From Entamoeba invadens IP1 (lineage: Eukaryota > Evosea > Mastigamoebida > Endamoebidae), in NCBI RefSeq assembly GCF_000330505.1, contig NW_004191834.1, positions 28,902-54,113 on the forward strand: DNA of 25,212 nt. Reading direction: 5' to 3'. The notes under the pieces were generated by a model that was not told the origin of the DNA, made no database searches, and saw only the letters and a list, made by a program, of their open reading frames with translations. The number at the start of each line of letters is the position of its first letter. The stretch's first letter is position 1. The position numbers and the translations under genes were made by a program. Below, piece after piece: positions 20,600 through 25,212 of this stretch.

Positions 20600-21055
20600 T
20601 GCACTACCATTGTGCTATCCCCTTTTTAAATTTATTGGTATTACAATCATCAAATTAAATTTAATCAAAAAACTCAAAAAAGATATTAAAGTCATTCCAA
20701 ATAAGTGTGCAACTTTGTTTTTACTTTGTTTTTTACTCACAACAAAGAGAAACTCTATTTCTCAACAATAACAAAAACAATTACAAAAATAGAATTGGGT
20801 TATAAATCAACATAAAATATAATACGATATTTAAATGATAAGTTCAACTGCTTGTTCTAATAAAAAACAATAAAATTCCAGAATTCCAATTGTCATACAA
20901 AACGAATAAAAAGGCGTTGTATATCGATTGTGGATGGCGCAGATGTTAAACATTTCGTTTATAAAAAATAATGGGAAAAGCCAATTTGTGTGATTCAAAG
21001 ACTCTTTTGCTGCAAAATTACAGTGAACACGAGACTGTTGAATGGTGCAACCCAA
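20600..21055. other. Possible decayed coding patch, strand unclear
   Basis: A plus frame at about 20600-20770 reads NALPLCYPLFKFIG and on to SISQQ-stop without an initiating Met. A minus frame (21055-20831) reads GCTIQQSRVHCNFAAKES with an aromatic, hydrophobic C-terminus, but its apparent start is TTG, not ATG. Composition is a little richer in G+C than the flanks. I cannot decide whether either was a gene and recognise no family. Confidence 0.25.
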
Positions 21056-21500
21056 TAAAACTAATTGAGAAAATTTGTGTAACTTTGGTTATAGTTCTGT
21101 TATAGTATTTTAATAAGAGTAATAATTTTAAAGAAATTTGTTTGTTTTCTTGTTTTATTTAATGAATATATAAATTTTATTATATAATTATACTATAAAC
21201 AAAGTTGCACTGACACGTCAAAGTTGCACAGTTTAAAGAAAGACTTTAGTAAATTTTATTAACAATTATTTTAAACGTTTTTACCCATGTATTTAAAAAA
21301 ATCAATCATATTTAAAGATTGTTTCATGCCTCGGAAAAATTTGCTTTTCAAGAAAAAAAGACTGAAGAGGCTGTTTTTTGCGGCAAAAAAATCGTCTTTG
21401 GTAGAGCCATTTTTAAAAATACGAAAATAAACGGGACATTAGGTTATATTGAATTGTGATTCCAGAAGATTCAATAATTTTTATCAAATTGTTTTTGATA

Positions 21501-21840
21501 AATTAACAATTTGTAAATATTTATCGATTTTTTATGTGTTATTAGCACAATCAAAACAGAAGTAAAATTAACGACAATAAAAAATTAACATATAAATTTT
21601 ATTAACATATTTATTTGTATAATTAACACACCGGAAAAATAAAATTAATTAACAAAAAAAAATAATTAACAATTTAAAAATATTTATCGATTTTTATTGT
21701 AAAATTAACACAGCGAAAATTTTCAAATAATTTAACGCAATTAAAATTAACATCTTAATATTATTAACGTTTTTACATGTACAATTAACAAACTAAAATG
21801 CAAATAATTAACGATAATTCAATAAAAAAATGTTAATTTC
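21501..21840. repeat. ATTAAC-rich degenerate repeat tract with a duplicated 48-bp unit
   Basis: The hexamer ATTAAC recurs about a dozen times in about 340 bp. Two 48-bp segments, 21501-21548 and 21664-21711, are alike from end to end, both containing AATTAACAATTT, ATATTTATCGATTTTT and an ending TTA(A/G)CAC. This points to an old tandem duplication or satellite-like tract. Confidence 0.65.
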
Positions 21841-22093
21841 AAATAAATAACATTGTACAATATCTGTTTGTAATTACAGAAAGGGTACTGAATTGTAATT
21901 ACAAATATTTATTTGTAATTATCAATTAAATATTTTACTCCGTAACTGAATCGACGAAGTAAAATATTCAAAACCACAATTAAACAAACATTATTTGATA
22001 ATTAAACAATACTGTTTTAATTAAAATTATATCACAAAAATAACTTGTAATAAATAATTGTTTTATAATAAAGTATAAACACCGAGAATTTTA

Positions 22094-22192
22094 TTATGCA
22101 TTTTTAATTCGATTTGTCATTGGATTACATCGCTCGGAGCAGTCTTCTTTATCAACCATCTCTTCGCCTGTTTTGTAATAAATATTAAACAT
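22094..22192 (-). CDS. Small 32-aa ORF related to the mini-ORF at 8364-8501
   Basis: On the minus strand ATG 22192 opens MFNIYYKTGEEMVDKEDCSE and closes at TAA 22094-22096 after 32 codons. The second half, from Met at 22157-22159, resembles the C-terminal half of the + strand ORF at 8364-8501: M-V-D, E-D, a Glu two residues before Cys, and Pro two residues after Cys are shared, and ATGGTTGA is identical in DNA. It is GC-richer than its surroundings. It could be an exon of a longer gene (the secreted-type ORF 22296-22574 lies just upstream on the same strand) or a repeated element fragment. Function unknown. Confidence 0.35.
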   Translation of the reverse strand: MFNIYYKTGEEMVDKEDCSERCNPMTNRIKNA

Positions 22193-22295
22193 AAAAAATT
22201 GAATAAAATGACATCATGTGCATAATCAACATAAATAATTATGGTCATTTTACAATATGGAGTAAAAATTGCATCACAATTAACAACATTTTTTA

Positions 22296-22574
22296 TTATG
22301 AAAAAATCATTTGTGTTACCAAAAATACAAATTGATAACTATTTGATTTATCTTTCGATTGGTTAAATATTTGGTTGATACTTATTAATGTACAACCTAA
22401 TTGTTTTAGTATTTTATATTTAGTTATTGATTTTATTGTTAAAATAAATGTATTGTAATGTGGGTAGCATTGGTCATTCAACATGCCAAACGATGACAAT
22501 ATAAGCCGTTGATTTGTCTGGGATACAATACATTTAAACAAATTTATGATAAAATACAAATAGAATAATGACAT
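22296..22574 (-). CDS. Possible small secreted protein or first exon (92 aa)
   Basis: From ATG 22574 an ORF reads MSLFYLYFIINLFKCIVSQ, a plausible signal peptide, then LILSSFGMLNDQCYPHYN and a longer AT-driven tail to the stop at 22296. The part after the signal peptide has a non-random look (SSFG, CYPHYN), while the last third is low-complexity and could be non-coding. It lies 104 bp upstream of the mini-ORF 22094-22192 on the same strand. No clear splice signals join them. An Entamoeba-specific secreted protein or a relic are both possible. Confidence 0.35.
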   Translation of the reverse strand: MSLFYLYFIINLFKCIVSQTNQRLILSSFGMLNDQCYPHYNTFILTIKSITKYKILKQLGCTLISINQIFNQSKDKSNSYQFVFLVTQMIFS

Positions 22575-25212
22575 CAATAAAAACAGGATTGTAACATCTT
22601 TTGTATTTTAATGAACAACAAAAACACCAAATAAACAAATAAAAAAATTGTAACAGTCCATTTGTTTCAAATTATAAAACAATAGAAGTTTACACTTTAC
22701 TTTGTTTGGACATCAAAAACACCAATAAATATAATTTCAATATATGGACAATAATATTTAAATATAGTACAACAAATAGTATATTAATATATCATTTAAA
22801 ACAGCTTATATTTTACATAAAAATTGAAATTAATAGACACAAAATTATAACTTTTATGTATTTGAACTTGATTATTTGTAAAAAACAATTTGACATTTAA
22901 ACAAAAGTGAAATTCACTATAAAATACAACATTGATACATTTTTGTTGTTTAAAAACACTTCTTTGACAACATATCAACAACAATATTGAAATAAGTTTT
23001 CAAAAAAAAACATAACTATAGTTTTTAATTCATGTTAAATTTTAGACTACTAAAAAACGATTTTAATATCTGATGTACATGTTTAAGTGAGTCGAAAATA
23101 AAACCCTAAAATTGGTGTAATTTGTGATATTCTTTTAATTTTAGTGTTATATTTAAAACTTTTAGTTTTATGTTACATTTTTACACATGGTAAAGTTAAT
23201 ACTTTAAAAATTTTAGTCTGTTTTTAAAACACGAGCGTAGCAATAAACAGTAAAACCCAATACACAAATTGTTGTTATCAAATTATTGAAAATTACTAAT
23301 TAACAAATGTCTCCATTATAATTAATCATTATTGTTGTGGTATTATCGAAATAAACATGTTCACTTTTTGTGTTGTAATGTGAATAACAATTAAACTATA
23401 GTTAAGAAATAATAATTGCAAATAATATCTCGCTTGCACATCATTATTAACAAAAAAATGTTGAACAACAATTGAGGATATGGAAGTAGTTACACAATGA
23501 AATTGATAACAATTGTTTATATTTAATTTTTCTTTTTTTTCAACAAATCTTCAATGAAAATTCATAAAAATACAATCAATAATTGAAAATAACAATGTCA
23601 ATAACAGTCATTATTCAACAAAAAAATCAATTTAACAATTACATTTGTATTTACAGTTATGTATATCTATTGTTAAGATTTTTATTATTTTAGTCATGTT
23701 GATAACTTTGTTGTGTGAATAATTGGAAACACCTTTTTACTAAAAGATAAATAATATACAATATATTAAAATGCATTTTTAATAATATCAGAATATAAAT
23801 CAAAATAAAACATGAATGATCAATTAAAATATTTAATTTCGATTCGATTATAACTGCATATATTTCAAATATATGTGTATTAACATAAAATAGACTGTTT
23901 TTAAAATTAAAAAATATATAAAACTTGTAAACTTTTTTGTTGTTAAAAGTTTGGCTTTAAACCAAAACTGTTAGATTCTAATTAAATTAAAAATGTCAAT
24001 ATTTTTTACAACCATTTTAGTTATTGGAGATGTGTTTAACTGTATTAATAAGTATGTTATGTAAACTGAATATCTGGACTACTAAGAGGTAATAAATTTT
24101 TTATTGATTAAATATTATTGGATTGTGTATAACAACAGAGAAAATATAAATGATGTGATTGTTTTGAAACTGATAATTAATATCTGATGTGCCTGTTTTA
24201 TTTATTAATAAAGCATTTTATGTTTAATCAACAACAACACACTTTTAAATGTAAGAATTTAAAACCCAGTAAAAACTCGAATGTTTAAAATAAAGTAAAA
24301 AAACCAAGAGTAAAAAAATAATATTTTTATATTATTTTATTATTTATATTACAATAACACCCAGAATTCAATTATCTAACTTCCAATCATTTAATCGGGT
24401 TTACATGATACCGATAATTTACTTTTCTGAACCGTCTCATCTTTTCTTTTTCTGGTTTCATGTTATTGTAATTCAGTTAGTGTTAATTTTCTGATTATGC
24501 CTTTTTGAACAATTTATTTCTATATTTTTAATTTATATTTTGACAGTTATTTCATGATATCTGTCAAAGAGGTTCAATTTCATTGTTTGTATCAACAATA
24601 GACATTATGATTATAAGCTGTAAAAAATCACATATCAATTACAAGTGTATGTTTTAAGAAATTACATAAACAGTTTTTTGTCAACAATTTTTAAAGCAAA
24701 TATATGCTAAAAAATACTACATACAAATAATACATCTACGACTATTGTGTTATTAGTGGATTATTAATAACAAATTTTTGTTGCATGTTAGATGAAATTT
24801 TAATTGTTAATTTATGATTAAAATAATATGTAAATTTGTTAATAAAGATATTTTATTAAATAAAACTACAATATTTTTATAATAAATTATTATTCAATTA
24901 AACAATAAAATTATAATCAAATTAATTATAACAATTATTGTTACAAACTTATAGTTAAGTTATTTTTAATTTTACTAATAAATAAAAATATAATCCCATA
25001 ATGTTATTTTAAAATAGGAATTCATTTTATAACACAATAAAAACACAGTAATAAAATAATTGAAGTGTTCTTAAGGTGTGTTTGGTTAAAAACGTTTTTC
25101 TTCATATCAATTATCAATAATTAAAATTTGTTGAAAAAAAAAATATTATAATTTGTTATAAAATGTATATAAATACAAGTTAAACAAATAATATAATACA
25201 TGTCAATTAGGG
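22575..25212. other. 2.6-kb AT-rich sequence, no gene seen
   Basis: Only short AT-driven frames occur (for example around 22706-22984), with no motifs. A 14-bp string TTAATATCTGATGT recurs at about 23063 and about 24178, and slightly less AT-rich patches at 23220-23270 and 24360-24480 show no open frame. Confidence 0.55.

Noticed and set aside
20831..21055. Myristoylated MGC-type protein on the minus strand
   Set aside because: The first codon is TTG, not ATG, and the frame stays open upstream, so no N-terminal MGC motif exists.
23060..24200. Repeat TTAATATCTGATGT at 23.06 and 24.18 kb as a transposon end pair
   Set aside because: The match is short, in direct orientation and surrounded by dissimilar sequence; it is likely chance in this composition.
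1..25212. CRISPR array, bacterial operon, phage or rRNA genes
   Set aside because: No regularly spaced repeats, Shine-Dalgarno-like sites, phage modules or rRNA motifs were seen. tRNA intron, TMK and transposon content point to a eukaryotic nucleus.

Overview
The window looks like nuclear DNA of an Entamoeba species. E. invadens or a relative is my best guess, from family knowledge and not from a database search. The background is extremely AT-rich, most genes lack recognisable introns, and the region carries several copies of the Entamoeba transmembrane kinase (TMK) family: a cysteine-rich CxxC ectodomain, one membrane span, a juxtamembrane module with a CSCKIDDK-type motif, and a tyrosine-kinase-like/serine-threonine kinase. 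It also holds a Mutator-like element and Tc1/mariner relics, transposon classes known from Entamoeba.

Layout. 1-517: AT-rich, no gene. 518-1510: a 993-bp TA-flanked element with 25-bp terminal inverted repeats and no convincing ORF. 1511-4791: long AT-rich stretch with no gene seen. 4792-5405: three tRNA genes, Ile(UAU) with a 10-nt intron, Gly(UCC), and Ser(CGA) on the opposite strand. 5794-6937: fragments of a + strand TMK-like gene (Cys-rich pieces, then a probable kinase C-terminal tail). 7383-8146: unidentified decayed coding sequence. 8364-8501: small GC-richer ORF with a related partner at 22094-22192. 8713-9440: decayed Cys-rich membrane-protein gene on the minus strand. 9440-9590: 3' piece of a mariner-type transposase. 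9833-12799: a Mutator-like element (MULE) with about 307-bp terminal inverted repeats and a broken transposase. 12800-16598: a large broken TMK gene, joined at its 5' end to the MULE repeat, carrying one nonsense codon, two frameshifts in the ectodomain, a 172-bp insertion with 8-bp direct repeats in the kinase, and a lost C-terminal lobe. 17112-17690 (minus): the best intact gene, a 192-aa secreted, probably GPI-anchored Cys-containing protein. 18125-20072 (minus): another heavily decayed TMK gene with catalytic Asp loss. 20073-25212: mostly AT-rich, with an ATTAAC-rich repeat tract and two small questionable ORFs.

The functional content appears to be the tRNAs and the small secreted protein. 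The rest reads as a graveyard of surface-receptor kinase genes and DNA transposons. No coherent new multi-gene system could be supported. The most unexplained items are the two related mini-ORFs (8.4 and 22.1 kb) and the small palindrome-associated insertion inside the TMK kinase.
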